Shown piece after piece: positions 9,140 to 17,486 of a DNA stretch of 64,000 nt. This DNA is from Rubrivivax sp. GTDB lineage: Bacteria > Pseudomonadota > Gammaproteobacteria > Burkholderiales > Burkholderiaceae_C. The position numbers and the translations under genes are program-made. How positions within the stretch are numbered: position 1 is the stretch's first letter; every line of letters starts with the position of its first letter. The stretch spans positions 186,001 through 250,000 of the forward strand of contig JAIXSE010000015.1 in the NCBI GenBank assembly GCA_027484825.1. The letters run 5' to 3'. Below the pieces are notes generated by a model. It was not told the DNA's origin. It ran no database searches and worked only from the letters and a program-made list of their open reading frames with translations.

Positions 9140-9787
9140 ATGCCCCTGCACTACCGCACCCTCCCCGTCACCCCCTTCCGACAAAACTGCTCCATCGTCT
9201 GGTGCGACGCCACCATGGATGCGGCGGTCATTGACCCCGGCGGGGACCTGCCGCGACTCAAGGCCCTGGCGCAGTCGCTGGGCGTGACGATCAAGGCACT
9301 CTGGCTCACCCACGCCCACATCGACCATGCGGGCGGCGCCGGCCAATGGGCACGCGAGGACGGGCTGCCCATCATCGGGCCGCATCAGGGCGACCTGTTC
9401 TGGATCACCGGCCTGGCGCAGCAATCGGCCATGTTCGGCTTCCCGCCGGCGGAGCCGTTCACGCCCACCCGGTGGCTGGAGGACGGGGACACGGTCACCA
9501 TCGGCCAGGAGACCCTGACCGTGCGCCACTGCCCCGGCCACACGCCCGGCCATGTGGTGTTTCACTCTGCCGGCGCCCAGCGATGCTTCGTCGGGGACGT
9601 GCTATTTGCGGGCAGCATCGGCCGCACGGACTTTCCCGGCGGCCATCACGACACCCTCATCCGCTCCATCACCGAGCGGCTCTGGCCGATGGGTGACGAG
9701 ACCGTCTTCATCCCCGGGCATGGCCCGGAGAGCACGTTCGGCGAAGAAAAGCGCAGCAACCCGTTTGTCGGCGGCCGATACGGTTGA
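9140..9787 (+). CDS. Metallo-beta-lactamase-fold hydrolase (glyoxalase II-like)
   Basis: A 215-residue cytoplasmic hydrolase. The zinc-binding motif HAHIDHAGG is at residues 58-66. Further metal ligands sit in CPGHTPGHVVF, VGDVLFAGSIGRTDFPGG and FIPGHGPEST, the order seen in the YcbL/glyoxalase II-like group. Substrate is probably a thioester or similar small metabolite; the family is broad and this cannot be narrowed from sequence. It is monocistronic: its neighbours lie on the opposite strand and the next gene converges on it 30 bases downstream. Confidence 0.9.
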   Translation: MPLHYRTLPVTPFRQNCSIVWCDATMDAAVIDPGGDLPRLKALAQSLGVTIKALWLTHAHIDHAGGAGQWAREDGLPIIGPHQGDLFWITGLAQQSAMFGFPPAEPFTPTRWLEDGDTVTIGQETLTVRHCPGHTPGHVVFHSAGAQRCFVGDVLFAGSIGRTDFPGGHHDTLIRSITERLWPMGDETVFIPGHGPESTFGEEKRSNPFVGGRYG

Positions 9788-9817
9788 CCTGTCCGTCCGC
9801 TGCGGTCGCGTCTGCGG

Positions 9818-10819
9818 TCAGCGGTTCTGGGCGCTGCCCTGGGGCGGCGAGAACCGCTGGGACGGCCGCTCCGCCCGCTGGTAGAGCCCTTCCACCTTGG
9901 GCAGATTGCGGCGGATGTCTTCAATCCGCGTGGGGCCGGACGGGTGGGTGGACATGAACTGCGGCGGCGCGCCCTGCGACGCCTTGGCCATCTTCTCCCA
10001 CAGCGAGATGCCCGCCTCCGGGTTGTAGCCGGCGCGTGCGGCCAGCTCCATGCCCACCAGGTCGGCCTCGGACTCGTCCTCCCGGCTGAAACGCAGCTTC
10101 AGCAGTTGCCCGCCGATGCCCATCGCCGCGCGGCCCATGTCGCCCAGCCCCAGCACCGAGGACAGGAGATCGGCCCCGATGTTGGTCGCGGCCGACTTGC
10201 CCATCCGCTCGCGGGCATGCTCCCGCAGTGCGTGGGCGATCTCGTGACCCATCACCATCGCGACTTCGTCGTCGCTGAGCTGGAGCTTGCGCAGGATGCC
10301 GTCGTAGAACGCGATCTTGCCGCCGGGCATGCAGAAGGCATTCACCTCCGCCGTCATCAGCAGGTTCACTTCCCAGCGCCATTGGTCGGCACGACGGTTC
10401 CAGGTGCCAGTCAGCGGAATGATCCGCTGGGCGATGAAACGAAGGCGCTGCACTTGCGGGTCATTGGTCGGCGCCAGGACACGCTTTTGCTGCGCCTCCT
10501 TCATCATGGCGGCGTATTGCTGCTGGCCGGCGGTCTCGACCTGTTCTGCCGACACGAGGCGGGTGGCCCAGCTTTCCTTGCCGACATCCACGCCTTCACG
10601 TGCCCAGGCGGGCACCAGCGCAAGGCCGCCGGCGGCGCCGAGCAGCCGTGTGAACAGCCGACGCGAGGTCGGCCTGGACGCCGGCGCTTTGGCAGCGTTG
10701 GCAGCGTTGGCAGCGTTGGCAGCGGAGGCAGCGCCACCGCAGTTGCAGTGACCAAACCCGTGTGCGGGTGCGCATGTCAGGGACGGCTGACCGTCCGGGC
10801 GGAAATCAACTTCATCCAT
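9818..10819 (-). CDS. M48-family zinc metallopeptidase, Tat-exported
   Basis: A 333-residue protein with the start placed at MDEVDFRPDG (10819), because the frame upstream has no coding character. Residues 53-73 (SRRLFTRLLGAAGGLALVPAWA) form a twin-arginine signal, so the mature protein is probably periplasmic. HEIAH at 192-196 is the zinc motif; the downstream EDESEADLVGMELAARAGYNP holds the third ligand Glu, as in M48 peptidases of the BepA/LoiP type that act in outer-membrane protein quality control. A nine-base tandem repeat encodes an Ala-Ala-Asn tract before the signal. Other M48 roles are possible. Confidence 0.88.
   Translation of the reverse strand: MDEVDFRPDGQPSLTCAPAHGFGHCNCGGAASAANAANAANAAKAPASRPTSRRLFTRLLGAAGGLALVPAWAREGVDVGKESWATRLVSAEQVETAGQQQYAAMMKEAQQKRVLAPTNDPQVQRLRFIAQRIIPLTGTWNRRADQWRWEVNLLMTAEVNAFCMPGGKIAFYDGILRKLQLSDDEVAMVMGHEIAHALREHARERMGKSAATNIGADLLSSVLGLGDMGRAAMGIGGQLLKLRFSREDESEADLVGMELAARAGYNPEAGISLWEKMAKASQGAPPQFMSTHPSGPTRIEDIRRNLPKVEGLYQRAERPSQRFSPPQGSAQNR
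10691..10735. repeat. Nine-base tandem repeat inside the M48 peptidase gene
   Basis: Five head-to-tail copies of a nine-base unit, the first three identical (GGCAGCGTT) and the last two degenerate (GGCAGCGGA, GGCAGCGCC). Because the unit is three codons, copy changes keep the frame; on the coding strand it gives Ala-Ala-Asn repeats just before the twin-arginine signal. Confidence 0.9.
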
Positions 10820-10995
10820 GGGCCACATTCTAGGGAGGGTCCAGGACCGGTCGACCCGTCCGCCGATGCCCGGATGCCGGTTTCCTCTGTAGGACGGCGC
10901 CCTGGATGACAAGAAGTGGGGACGCCGTGACTCATTGGCAATAGTGCCCCGGCCCACAGATGCAGGGGTTTTGCGGGGAGGCGACAATACGCGCC

Positions 10996-11541
10996 ATGTC
11001 CCTGCCGCCTTCCTCCTCCCCCATTCACATCGACAACAGCCCCGTGGTGGCGGTTGCGTCTCCGTTGGACAGCCAGCAGTTCCGGGCCGCGCTTGGCATG
11101 TTTGCCACCGGCGTCACCATCGTGACGGCTCGAGCGGATGACGGCACTTTGGTGGGACTCACCGCCAATTCCTTCAATTCCGTGTCGCTGACACCGCCGC
11201 TGGTGCTGTGGAGCCTGGCCAAGCGCGCCGGCTCCATGCCGGTGTTCAGCCGCGGGTCGCATTACGCCATCAACATCCTGGCGGCTGATCAGAAAGACCT
11301 GGCCCAGCGATTTGCCACCCGGGACATCGACCGCTTTGCCGGCGTGCGCTGGCGCGAAGGCTGCGGCGGTGCACCGGTGCTGGAAGGCTGTGCGGCGGTG
11401 TTTGAGTGCGCCAACCGTAGCCAGTATGAGGAAGGCGACCACGTCATCTTCGTGGGCGAGGTGGAGGCCTGCTCGCGGGTGGAGATGGCCCAGCCGCTGA
11501 TCTTCCACGGCGGGCGCTACTACACCGAACTGCCGATCTGA
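10996..11541 (+). CDS. Flavin reductase family protein
   Basis: A 181-residue FMN-binding split-barrel protein. FRAALGMFATGVTIVTAR...LVGLTANSFNSVSLTPPLVLWSL is the signature of flavin reductases that hand reduced FMN/FAD to a partner monooxygenase; GRYY near the C-terminus is also typical. The start at 10996 was preferred to an upstream in-frame ATG at 10960 because the family core begins close to it; both are possible. No monooxygenase gene is adjacent, so the partner is unknown. Confidence 0.88.
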   Translation: MSLPPSSSPIHIDNSPVVAVASPLDSQQFRAALGMFATGVTIVTARADDGTLVGLTANSFNSVSLTPPLVLWSLAKRAGSMPVFSRGSHYAINILAADQKDLAQRFATRDIDRFAGVRWREGCGGAPVLEGCAAVFECANRSQYEEGDHVIFVGEVEACSRVEMAQPLIFHGGRYYTELPI

Positions 11542-11578
11542 GCGGGCCGCATCAAGCCGGCTGCATCGACCGGAAGAA

Positions 11579-13078
11579 TCAGGCGTGCCGGCCGACCGGC
11601 CAGAAGCTGGGGTAGCGGCTGATGCTTGGCCAGCGCAGCGCTGCCAGGACCGCGGTGACCAGGACAGACCCGCCGATCAGGGGCACTGGCATCAGAGCAG
11701 GACGTTCGCCGATCACAACGGTCAGGCTCACTGTGCCGACCAACAACAGCATCGTCAGCAGCAGCGTCCACGCGGGGCGGGTCTCCCGCTCGACGGACCA
11801 GTTGCGCCACTGCAAAAGGCCCATCGGCAGCACCAGCAACGCCAAGCTCACCGCTGCCCGCCCCAAGAGGGACAAAGACATGTCGGCGCCCTTGAGGTGG
11901 CTGGCGAGCGCTTGCATCCCGCCCATAAACGCCAGCGCGAGCGTCCAGTTCACCACGTGGGCGCCCATCTGCCGACCGGCCAGTTGGCGGTTCAAGGCCG
12001 GTCCGCGCGGCACGCCGGGCAGCAACACCAGCACCGACTGTTCACGCCGACCGCGCAGCACCGCGCCGGGGGCGGCAATCAACGGATTGACCAGCATGCC
12101 GAGATAGGAAAAGGCGAACGCCAGCGCCATGCTGCCGCCAAGCTCCGCGCCGTCCGGAGTGACCAGCAGGAGGACGAACAATCCTGCGCCCATCGCGCCG
12201 GAAGTGAGCAGCAGAGCGCCGATGGTCGCCGCCCAGTGCGTGCGGGGATTGGACGCCAGTTCCACCCGCGCCATCACCGAGTGGACCGAAGGACGGGCGC
12301 GGCGAATCAGGACGTCCAGATAGACATTGCGCAGCCATGCAAAGGCTTGGCCCACCCAATCCAGCAGGATGGCAAGCCGCCCTTCCAGCGACGGCGCAAT
12401 CGCGGCCTGCTCGCCGCTGGACTTCAACAGGTCGCGCACCTGGGAGTCGCTACGCCAACTCTTGACGTGCCCGGGCCCCCCGGCCTGGAACAGGTGCCAC
12501 AGCGCCAGGGCGGACAGGACAAAGACGACAGCCGTCATCGACACCGGTTGATGGGTGTAGCTCTCCACCACCCGGGCCCTGACCGCCAGACGCATGGGCC
12601 CTGACACCGCAGCGCCCGCCAGCGAGACCACGACCCATCCCACAATCCAGATCCAGGGCCAGCGCACGATCACGGCCAAGCCCACGCAGGCCAGCATGGA
12701 CAAGATCAGCGCAGCAGGGCCGGGGATTTGCAGCGGTGAATAAGCCAGCAGCCCGGCGCTGGGCAAGGCCGTGACCAGGAGGCCCAGCACGGCCAGTTCC
12801 CGCAGGCGGCGAAGCTGAGCCGGCAGCAAGCGCGCCGTCAGAGGATGATTCTGGCGTTGCACGGCAGCGAAAAATCCTGCCCACAGGCACACCATGCAGG
12901 CGACCGTGCAGAACTGCGCCACGGGCACCACCCACCGGGGCTCGGAAAACGAGGCCACCAGGGCCACGATGACCGCCACCAGCATCACCAAAGACGGCGC
13001 GGTAATGCGGATGCCGCGCAGCCACACGCTCAGGATGGCGCCGTAAGCCGCCCGCCGCTGCGCGCCAGCCGGGTCCAT
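11579..13078 (-). CDS. ABC transporter permease partner of the GntR-linked exporter
   Basis: A 499-residue hydrophobic protein with about ten to twelve membrane segments (for example ITAPSLVMLVAVIVALVAS, AAVSLALLVLPMGLL, LLLTMLLLVGTVSLTVVIG). No family is recognised with confidence, but it directly follows the ABC ATPase (stop at 13090, this start at 13078), so it is the likely membrane half of that exporter. The longer frame would overlap the ATPase gene by about 100 bases and was rejected. Substrate unknown; the YtrA-type context suggests export of an antibiotic-like or cell-envelope-active compound. Confidence 0.75.
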   Translation of the reverse strand: MDPAGAQRRAAYGAILSVWLRGIRITAPSLVMLVAVIVALVASFSEPRWVVPVAQFCTVACMVCLWAGFFAAVQRQNHPLTARLLPAQLRRLRELAVLGLLVTALPSAGLLAYSPLQIPGPAALILSMLACVGLAVIVRWPWIWIVGWVVVSLAGAAVSGPMRLAVRARVVESYTHQPVSMTAVVFVLSALALWHLFQAGGPGHVKSWRSDSQVRDLLKSSGEQAAIAPSLEGRLAILLDWVGQAFAWLRNVYLDVLIRRARPSVHSVMARVELASNPRTHWAATIGALLLTSGAMGAGLFVLLLVTPDGAELGGSMALAFAFSYLGMLVNPLIAAPGAVLRGRREQSVLVLLPGVPRGPALNRQLAGRQMGAHVVNWTLALAFMGGMQALASHLKGADMSLSLLGRAAVSLALLVLPMGLLQWRNWSVERETRPAWTLLLTMLLLVGTVSLTVVIGERPALMPVPLIGGSVLVTAVLAALRWPSISRYPSFWPVGRHA

Positions 13079-13089
13079 GGCCTGCGCGC

Positions 13090-14007
13090 TCACTGGGCCA
13101 ACTCCACGAACAGGTCTTCGAGACTCAACGCCTCGCATTGCAGGCCGGCCTGGGGCGGCGGAAGATTCCCGTCGGGGAAGCGAACGAGCCATCGTTGCGA
13201 CGAAGGACTGGTGCGCTGATGAAGCACCTGGCCATTGCCCGCCTTCACTGCGGACCTCAGCACCGGCTCGCTGCCCACCAAGAGGCGCACTTCGTCCGCC
13301 AACTGGTCCTGCGGCGCTTGCAAGGCAATCTTGCCGCCGCTCAGGAACGCGATGTTGAAGGCGACCCGCTCCAGGTCGGACAGGATGTGGGTGGAAAAGA
13401 CCACCGTGGTGCCGCGGTCCAGCACCTGCTCCACCAGCTCGCGCAGAAAGTCCCGTCGGCCCACCGGATCGAGACTGGCCACCGGTTCATCCAGCACCAG
13501 CAGGTCGGGGTCATGCGCCAGCGCACGGATGATGGAAAGCCGCTGCTGCTGCCCCTGCGACAAGCGCGAGATGCGCCGGTTGACCGGGATCTCCCAGCGC
13601 GACAGCAGGCCGTCCACCTTGGCGGCGTTCCAGCGGGGATAGAAGCTGCGGAAGTAGCGCAGCAGCTGCTCCGGCGTGAAGTCATGGAACAGGTCGGATT
13701 GCTGGGGGACATAGCCGAGCCGAGCGCGCAGGGCGTCGGAGGGCTGCAGCGCAGGCTCGCCAAACAGCTGCACCTGGCCCAGGGACGGTTCGCGCAGGCC
13801 CAGGAGCGTCTCGAGCAGCGTGGTCTTGCCAGCGCCGTTGCGTCCAAGCAGACCCACCACCTGGCCGGGCTGGATCTGCCAATCGAGACCGTCGAGCACC
13901 GGGCCATGGCCCTTGAAATGCAGATGCAGCCCCATGGCTCGCACCGGTGGAGGTGCCAGCGAGCCAAGGGTGGCGTCGGCGGCATCGAGCATCAGGGTCT
14001 GTGTCAT
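13090..14007 (-). CDS. ABC transporter ATP-binding protein
   Basis: A 305-residue ATPase subunit. Walker A (GRNGAGKTT) lies near residues 55-63, followed by the Q-loop region, the signature LSQGQQQRLS, Walker B (DLLVLDEPVASLDP) and the switch His (VVFSTHILSDLERV). The C-terminal extension resembles multidrug-type exporters of the CcmA/YtrB group. Its start codon overlaps the stop of the GntR gene (ATGA), so the two are translationally coupled. It works with the permease that follows. Confidence 0.92.
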   Translation of the reverse strand: MTQTLMLDAADATLGSLAPPPVRAMGLHLHFKGHGPVLDGLDWQIQPGQVVGLLGRNGAGKTTLLETLLGLREPSLGQVQLFGEPALQPSDALRARLGYVPQQSDLFHDFTPEQLLRYFRSFYPRWNAAKVDGLLSRWEIPVNRRISRLSQGQQQRLSIIRALAHDPDLLVLDEPVASLDPVGRRDFLRELVEQVLDRGTTVVFSTHILSDLERVAFNIAFLSGGKIALQAPQDQLADEVRLLVGSEPVLRSAVKAGNGQVLHQRTSPSSQRWLVRFPDGNLPPPQAGLQCEALSLEDLFVELAQ

Positions 14008-14405
14008 GAGGTCTCTCCGGGATCCTTCAACAGGCTCTTGAACAGTGCCATCACCTGGTCGGGCGGCACCTCCAGCTGGCGGGCTTCGGCGGCTGCCTTC
14101 TCGAGGATGGGGCGCAGCAGCTCCACGCGGGAGCGGGTGCGCAGCGGCTTCTGGTGATGGGCGGCGACGACCATCGGAAGACCGCGGCGACGCTCCACCA
14201 GGCCTTCGGCCTCCATCAGGCCGAAGGCCTTGGACACGGTCATGGGATTGACCGCCAAGGTCTGGGCCAGCTCACGCACCGAAGGGATCTCCTGACCAGC
14301 CACCAATTGGCCGCTGGCGATGCGGCGGCGCATCTGATCGACCAGTTGGCGATAGATGGGCTCGGGGGAGCCGGGGTTGACGGTGAAGAGGAGGTCGGGG
14401 GGCAT
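14004..14405 (-). CDS. GntR-family (YtrA subfamily) transcriptional regulator
   Basis: A 133-residue repressor. A winged helix-turn-helix fills residues 15-80 (EPIYRQLVDQMRRRIASGQLVAGQEIPSVRELAQTLAVNPMTVSKAFGLMEAEGLVERRRG), with a short helical tail instead of a large effector domain, as in the YtrA group. Such regulators sit first in operons with ABC exporters, as here. Start at MPPDLLFTVN (14405) was chosen because the upstream part has no domain character and contains the operator palindrome. Likely autoregulated through the inverted repeat at 14417-14438. Confidence 0.9.
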   Translation of the reverse strand: MPPDLLFTVNPGSPEPIYRQLVDQMRRRIASGQLVAGQEIPSVRELAQTLAVNPMTVSKAFGLMEAEGLVERRRGLPMVVAAHHQKPLRTRSRVELLRPILEKAAAEARQLEVPPDQVMALFKSLLKDPGETS

Positions 14406-14416
14406 GGGTCGTCTGT

Positions 14417-14438
14417 GTGTATTAGTACGGTAATACAC
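14417..14438 (-). promoter_or_regulatory. Operator palindrome for the GntR regulator
   Basis: A perfect inverted repeat, GTGTATTA and TAATACAC separated by six bases, begins 12 bases upstream of the GntR start codon. It is the only strongly AT-rich palindrome in this region. YtrA-type regulators bind such sites over their own promoters, so this is the probable autoregulatory operator. The assignment is by position and symmetry only. Confidence 0.75.
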
Positions 14439-15104
14439 GTGGAGACGGAGGTCAAGGGGCTGTTGAAGTGACGGGGGGTGGATGGTCGGCGAAGCGTGAC
14501 GGCTGTCGAAAACCATTCAGTTCTGAACTTTGTTCATTGAGTTCTGAACTTTTCGGATGGGACGGAGCACGGTGCCCGCACTCGCAAGACTGCCCGCGAT
14601 CTCCGGGGGGCGGCACAGGGATGCACCGACGACTGCCTCTGGGCGGGCGCTGAAGCCGCCTGCAGGGCCGTTCGCGCGGATGTCGAGGCCTCCGCGTTGT
14701 GCGCCAACAGAAACGCCTCGGTGCTACATGGCCTCACTCACCCGGCGGCGAGCTTTCGCTGCAAAAGGTGCACTGGGCGGAGTTGATCCCCTTCATGTCC
14801 GTCATTCTCCTGATTGACGGACTTCACTGCTGAAGTTGTACGGCTGGAAGGGGGCAGGTCATGGGGCTTTTGTTGATCAATGAACTCGTGTTTGGGCAGC
14901 CGTCTGGGAAGGATGTGCACAGTTCGAGATCGTGCCTCAGATTCGGGAGGACGTGCCCCCCTAGCAGAGGGAAAGTGCGTGTCCGTCCAGCCGCACACGA
15001 TGATCGATTGACCCCTGCTCGGTCGTCACGCCGCCCTCTGTGCCCAAGGATGGCTCCGGCCCCAAAGAACGATCCGCTTGTGCTTGGAGCTTTTGCGTTG
15101 AGCG
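14439..15104. other. Intergenic stretch between GntR operon and insertion sequence
   Basis: About 670 bases with no open frame of convincing coding character. It contains the left pair of GTTCTGAAC-core repeats (14515-14553). The rest looks like eroded or foreign intergenic DNA; no tRNA, terminator with a T-run or known RNA motif was recognised. Confidence 0.6.
14515..14553 (-). repeat. Left copies of GTTCAGAAC-core repeat (two, minus orientation)
   Basis: Two copies of a short repeat whose minus-strand core reads AAAAGTTCAGAACT at 14540-14553 and AAGTTCAGAACT ending at 14518. Read on the minus strand, the 23 bases at 14531-14553 match the plus-strand copy at 16936-16958 at 22 of 23 positions. 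The two sites therefore form an inverted pair about 2.4 kb apart, outside the IS1182-type element. Confidence 0.85.
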
Positions 15105-15132
15105 CAGCTTTAGGCTGAGGCCGTGTGGAAAC
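15105..15132 (+). repeat. Left terminal inverted repeat of the IS
   Basis: Reads inward as CAGCTTTAGGC...GTGTGGAAAC and pairs with 16786-16813 with five mismatches over 28 bases. It lies about 140 bases beyond the transposase stop codon. Confidence 0.7.
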
Positions 15133-15271
15133 GCAGTTTGACTGAGGCCCACCAAGAGCACGGGCCACGCACGGTCCCTGCGAAGCGCCAACGGGCACCC
15201 CGAGGGCTCGTCTGAGCTTGAGGAGTGCTCCACCCGGGCATCCGAGCTGCGATGCGAGGTTTAAAGGGCGC

Positions 15272-16720
15272 TCACGCGCCCACCAGCCTCATCGCCTGCG
15301 CTGCCTTCTTGATGCCCAAGATCTGCATCACTCGTTTGAGGTTGTAGGCCAGGACCTGCAAGCTCATCTCGGTGCTGACATTGCCGAGCCTGCGCGTCAG
15401 GAAGTGCGTGCTGCCCATCCAGTGCTTGAGCGTGCCGAAGACATGCTCCACGGTCCTTCGCCGGATCATCATCGCGTCGGTGTCTCGGTCCAGTCGTCGC
15501 TGCATGGCATCGAGCACTTCTTGATGCTCCCAGCGGGAAATCCGTCGATGCTTGGAAGGCGTGCGCTCAGGCTTCATGGAGCATCCGGGACAGGCGCTGC
15601 TCCAGTAGCGACGGATCTGCAGCCCGTCTTCATCGCGCGTGAATCGATAGGTGGCTCGCTCGCCCGCTGGACATCGGTACTCGTCGTCCTTGGCGATGTA
15701 GATGAAGTCCGTCTTGTCGAAGCGGCCCTCGGCCTTCGCATTCGAAGTCATCGGCTTGGGTACGAAGGGCTTCATGCCGTCATCCGTGCAGCGCTTGATC
15801 TGCGAGGCGTTGAAGTAGCCCCGGTCGGCGTAGACCTTCAGGTTTAGCTTGTTCATCGCCTCTTGGGCCGCGCGCGCCATGCCACTGAGTTGGCCTCTGT
15901 CACTGCCGATGTTGGTGACTTCGTGGGCTACGACCAGGTGGTGCTTGGTGTCGACCGCGGCCTGCACGTTGTAGCCCACGACCCCGCTGCCTGCAGCCTG
16001 AGTCGCCATGGCGCGTGAATCCGGATCCGTAAACGACACCTGCTTGTCTGGCTGCCGCTGGAGGTGTTGCTCCATCTGGTCCAGACGCTGCATCTGCTCG
16101 CGTAACGCGTCGAGCTTGTGACTGAGCTCGGCATACCTCGGACCGAACTCCATGAGCGGCAACGTCCTGTCCGCCGTGTCGAGCGCCGCGAGGTAGCGCT
16201 GGATGCTCTCCTCGATTTGCTGGCGCCGCTTCTCGATCTTGGTGGCGGTGAAGTTCTGGTCGCGGCTGTTGACTGCCTTGAACTTGCTGCCGTCGACCGC
16301 CACACCGTCACCGCTCAGCAGCTTCAGCTGCCGGCACAGCTCGACGAAGCGACGGCAGACGTTGCGGATGCCCTGTCCGTTGTCACGGCGGAAGTCGGCG
16401 ATGGTCTTGAAGTCCGGAGCCAGGCGCTCGGTCAGCCACATCAGCTCGATGTTGCGCTGTGCTTCGCGCTCCAGGCGCCGGCTCGACTGGATGCGGTTGA
16501 GATAGCCGTAGATGTAGATTTTGAGCAGAACCGCCGGGTGGTAGGCCGGGCGTCCCGTCGCCGCGGGGGTGGCCCTCGAGAAACCAAGCGCGTCGAGATC
16601 AAGCTCTTCAACGTAGGCATCGATGACGCGCACAGGGTTATCTTCAGCGACGAAGTCATCCAGGCACTCGGGCAGCAGCGTCACTTGATATCGCCCCTGA
16701 CCTTCGACGAATCGCGCCAT
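15272..16720 (-). CDS. IS1182-family transposase
   Basis: A 482-residue DDE transposase. Start MARFVEGQGRYQVTLLPECLDDFV at 16720 was chosen because GGAGGTG lies just upstream; an ATG at 16741 is also in frame. The N-terminal domain of IS5/IS1182-like transposases is present (GRPAYHPAVLLKIYIYGYLNRIQSSRRLEREAQRNIELMWLTERLAPDFKTIADFR). Catalytic regions follow: VAVDGSKFKAVNS, VYADRGYFN and the C-terminal RRRTVEHVFGTLKHWMG segment with the Glu. No frameshift or internal stop, so it may be active. Confidence 0.95.
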   Translation of the reverse strand: MARFVEGQGRYQVTLLPECLDDFVAEDNPVRVIDAYVEELDLDALGFSRATPAATGRPAYHPAVLLKIYIYGYLNRIQSSRRLEREAQRNIELMWLTERLAPDFKTIADFRRDNGQGIRNVCRRFVELCRQLKLLSGDGVAVDGSKFKAVNSRDQNFTATKIEKRRQQIEESIQRYLAALDTADRTLPLMEFGPRYAELSHKLDALREQMQRLDQMEQHLQRQPDKQVSFTDPDSRAMATQAAGSGVVGYNVQAAVDTKHHLVVAHEVTNIGSDRGQLSGMARAAQEAMNKLNLKVYADRGYFNASQIKRCTDDGMKPFVPKPMTSNAKAEGRFDKTDFIYIAKDDEYRCPAGERATYRFTRDEDGLQIRRYWSSACPGCSMKPERTPSKHRRISRWEHQEVLDAMQRRLDRDTDAMMIRRRTVEHVFGTLKHWMGSTHFLTRRLGNVSTEMSLQVLAYNLKRVMQILGIKKAAQAMRLVGA

Positions 16721-16785
16721 CGTCACCTCCACGTTGTCCATTCGACACAATGAATCTAGGCAGCGTCGGTCAGATCGCAAGGAGG

Positions 16786-16813
16786 GTTTTCACACAGCCT
16801 CGGCCGAGAGCTG
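16786..16813 (-). repeat. Right terminal inverted repeat of the IS
   Basis: Inverted partner of 15105-15132, containing GTTTTCACACAGCCTCGGCC at 16786-16805. It lies about 65 bases upstream of the transposase start codon. Confidence 0.7.
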
Positions 16814-17486
16814 ACTTCCGGTGCTAGCAAGGCGAAAGGCCGCTTCCGCTTCAAAGCCGCCCTTCATGACGGATGGTTGGGCATTCGCAGTCCCACTGAG
16901 CATCCTCGGCGCGAGTCGCCACAGCCGGCTTCCGGAAAAGTTCAGAACTGAATGAACAAAACCCTCGAAAGTTCAGAACTGAACGAGCAAGCAGTTCAGA
17001 AGTCGCCGAGCAAGGTCCTCGTAAGTACTTGATCCGACGTTGAGAAAAGTTCAGAACTCGTTGAACTTCGACATCTGCATCAATCTTGGTATCCAAACCA
17101 AATCTGTCTGCCACCTCAAGCATTTCATGCTCCTGACGGCTGCGGCGTGCGTCTTCAAGCACCATGGCGGCCGTGACGACCACGCCCAGCGCGCCAGGGC
17201 CGCGCGTCGTTGCCCCGGTAGGCCGAGCGATACCTTGAAGGAGACGAAGCGCCAGAGCCACAGCCCCTTTGGCGGCGGCTTGCGTCCGCACTGGATGTGC
17301 GGGGGGATTACCGGTCGTTATGCCCCCCATTCCAGGGGGGGCAGGTTTTGCAGCTGGGAAACTGCAGAAGAATGCATCACGTTTGTAAACAAGGCCAGTT
17401 GCCACGTTCTGCTCCCGAAGCGGGATGAAAGGTGGGTCCAGCGCGGTGCGCGGAGACCCGATCAACGGCCGCGAGGGAGCTCCTTG
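16814..17486. other. Non-coding stretch between IS and surface lipoprotein gene
   Basis: About 670 bases without a convincing gene. The left part carries the right-hand group of GTTCAGAAC-core repeats (16936-17066). Near 17300-17340 are G-run and C-run segments that could pair into a hairpin. A minus-strand open frame across 16851-17465 exists, but its product is partly the translation of the repeats and has no recognisable domain. Confidence 0.5.
16936..17066 (+). repeat. Right copies of GTTCAGAAC-core repeat (three plus a partial)
   Basis: Copies at 16936-16958, 16968-16986 and 17045-17066 with consensus AAAAGTTCAGAACT followed by a variable doublet and TGAAC; a partial copy (GCAGTTCAGAAG) is at 16991-17002. 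All are in plus orientation, opposite to the left pair at 14515-14553. Each contains the near-palindrome GTTCAGAAC. The repeats lie outside the IS terminal repeats, about 120 bases from its right end. Confidence 0.85.

Larger units (their letters stand above)
15105..16813 (-). mobile_element. IS1182-family insertion sequence, apparently intact
   Basis: A segment of about 1.7 kb holding one full-length transposase gene and bounded by imperfect terminal inverted repeats: 15105-15132 and 16786-16813, 23 of 28 positions matching. The conserved core is GAGGC(C/T)GTGTG(G/A)AAAC. No target-site duplication was obvious at these limits, so the exact ends may be off by several bases. Length and organisation fit IS1182-type elements. 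Confidence 0.75.

Noticed and set aside
14738-15198. Short minus-strand frames left of the IS
   Set aside because: No ribosome site, no domain and one crosses the IS terminus.
16851-17465. Minus-strand open frame of about 200 codons
   Set aside because: Its C-terminal part is the translation of the GTTCAGAAC repeats and the rest shows no domain; a gene remnant cannot be excluded but is unsupported.
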